Below are positions 63,494 through 64,000 of a stretch of 64,000 bases of DNA, in pieces. Under the pieces are notes generated by a model. It saw only the letters and a program-made list of their open reading frames with translations. It was not told the DNA's origin and did not search any database. Numbering within the stretch: position 1 is the stretch's first letter; every line of letters begins with the position of its first letter. This DNA is from GCA-003244245 sp050699955 (GTDB taxonomy: Bacteria; Actinomycetota; Actinomycetes; Mycobacteriales; Pseudonocardiaceae), in NCBI GenBank assembly GCA_050699955.1, contig JBOHGD010000011.1:45334-109333 (forward strand), given 5' to 3'. Position numbers and translations under genes: made by a program.

Positions 63494-63734
63494 ATGGCCA
63501 CCGGCCAGGCCCCCTTTTCCCCTTTTCCGGCGACTGGTGAAGCCCCCGGATTCAGATGATGAATGAGCACCTTCTGATTCGTAGACCGTGCACGGCGAGC
63601 ACGACACGCGATCTGCTCGATTGTGATTGTGGTTTATGTGACCGATGAGATGAAGGTCCGCATCCTCACTGAACGCGATGACCATGCTGCGCATAATCAG
63701 GAAAGAGAACCGGAATAATGAATAACCGAATCTC

Positions 63735-63863
63735 GTGTCTCCGGCCGGGCTGGTCCCGGTGATGAAGCTCGCCACTGATGTCGGCTTGCAGGACCTCGCC
63801 GATGAGCGACTCACGGTGCCGACTGACAAGGGCTCTCACGCTGGCGCGAAGGTAGCCGCCCTA
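63735..63863 (+). pseudogene. IS1380-family transposase, N-terminal remnant
   Basis: SPAGLVPVMKLATDVGLQDL, RLTVPTDKGSHAGAKVAAL match the start of IS1380-family transposases. The frame is cut at 63863/63864, after which it reads only GRVSY-stop into another insertion sequence. Confidence 0.7.
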
Positions 63864-64000
63864 GGGCGTGTCTCTTACTAAGAAGAACGTAAGTAGGTAG
63901 ACTAAATGGGGGATGGCTTATGCGGTGATGTAGCGAAGGTTGGGATCGCCGAAGAACGCCCGGATCAGGGTGGGGAGTCGGGTGAGTCGTTCGAGTGCGG
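63864..64000 (-). mobile_element. End of an insertion sequence with transposase 3' end
   Basis: Begins GGGCGTGTCTCTTAC, a likely terminal inverted repeat, and contains on the minus strand the transposase C-terminus (63918-64000): ALERLTRLPTLIRAFFGDPN then LRYITA-stop. The rest lies beyond the window. Family cannot be fixed from 26 residues; an IS5-type DDE element is possible. Inserted into the IS1380-like remnant. Confidence 0.65.

Overview
The window is high-GC actinobacterial DNA. GTG and TTG starts, ATGA/GTGA stop-start overlaps and leaderless TANNNT promoters are common. The gene set points to a mycolata relative, most likely of the Pseudonocardiaceae (inference). It includes a GlfT2-type galactofuranosyltransferase for an arabinogalactan wall, LCP and VanW wall proteins, a DivIVA/Wag31-like protein, FadE5- and Rv0338c/EtfD-like beta-oxidation proteins, and dnaK-grpE-dnaJ-hspR with HAIR operators. 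The block from about 28 to 52 kb keeps many genes found as neighbours in Mycobacterium tuberculosis: dcd, the Rv0338c-like reductase, the dnaK operon, an Rv0385-like flavohemoprotein, clpB, an Rv0383c-like protein, pyrE and an SpoU methyltransferase.

Layout. 0-2.5 kb: a CHAT protease (5' cut by the window edge) meets tail to tail a coupled sigma factor and 152-aa partner. 2.5-9.7 kb: M23 peptidase with its ArsR-type regulator, a TIGR02206 membrane protein, a cysteine-free HesB-like protein, a secreted phosphodiester glycosidase, a PF04672-type methyltransferase and a PAS-GGDEF-EAL protein with degenerate active sites. 9.7-14.6 kb: a WXG100 remnant, a coupled AAA ATPase/TPR-membrane pair, an LCP wall ligase and a DivIVA protein. 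14.8-18.7 kb: a three-gene 2-oxoacid dehydrogenase operon (E1alpha, E1beta, E2). Its E1beta-E2 gap carries three tandem four-codon ORFs. 18.7-25.5 kb: a Nudix/NYN fusion, a somewhat lower-GC set (beta-helix protein, FemAB-like GNAT, FAD monooxygenase), a TetR regulator and an AAA ATPase. 25.8-31.2 kb: GroES-like protein coupled to VanW, fadE5, a CBS protein and tRNA-Gly. 31.2-36 kb: dcd, a decayed HTH remnant, a LexA-box-controlled DUF222/HNH gene and the Fe-S electron-transfer reductase. 36-45 kb: the HspR chaperone regulon (dnaK-grpE-dnaJ-hspR and clpB, each with HAIR sites) plus a flavohemoprotein-like oxidoreductase. 45-58 kb: a two-component system, SDR, pyrE-SpoU methyltransferase-GH76, serS, a HAD phosphatase, an orphan response regulator, an L-2-hydroxyglutarate oxidase-like protein, a TylF-like methyltransferase and glfT2.

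58-64 kb is an accessory tract full of broken genes: a disrupted Ig-like-repeat protein, an nSTAND NTPase fragment, C-terminal pieces of two HTH/TPR regulators still coupled to intact partner genes (a SLOG-like protein and an APH-type phosphotransferase), a decayed serine recombinase, and an IS1380-like remnant cut by another insertion sequence that runs off the window.

A palindromic repeat (core GTGAGTGGCGATGCGAGCTATAG) occurs three times: as a terminator-like hairpin between VanW and fadE5, as the start codon and first codons of the SpoU methyltransferase gene, and as a half-copy at an accessory-region breakpoint. The best leads are this repeat, the tandem M-R-H-stop ORFs, the sigma/partner/CHAT module, and the LexA box that contains the start codon of the DUF222 nuclease.
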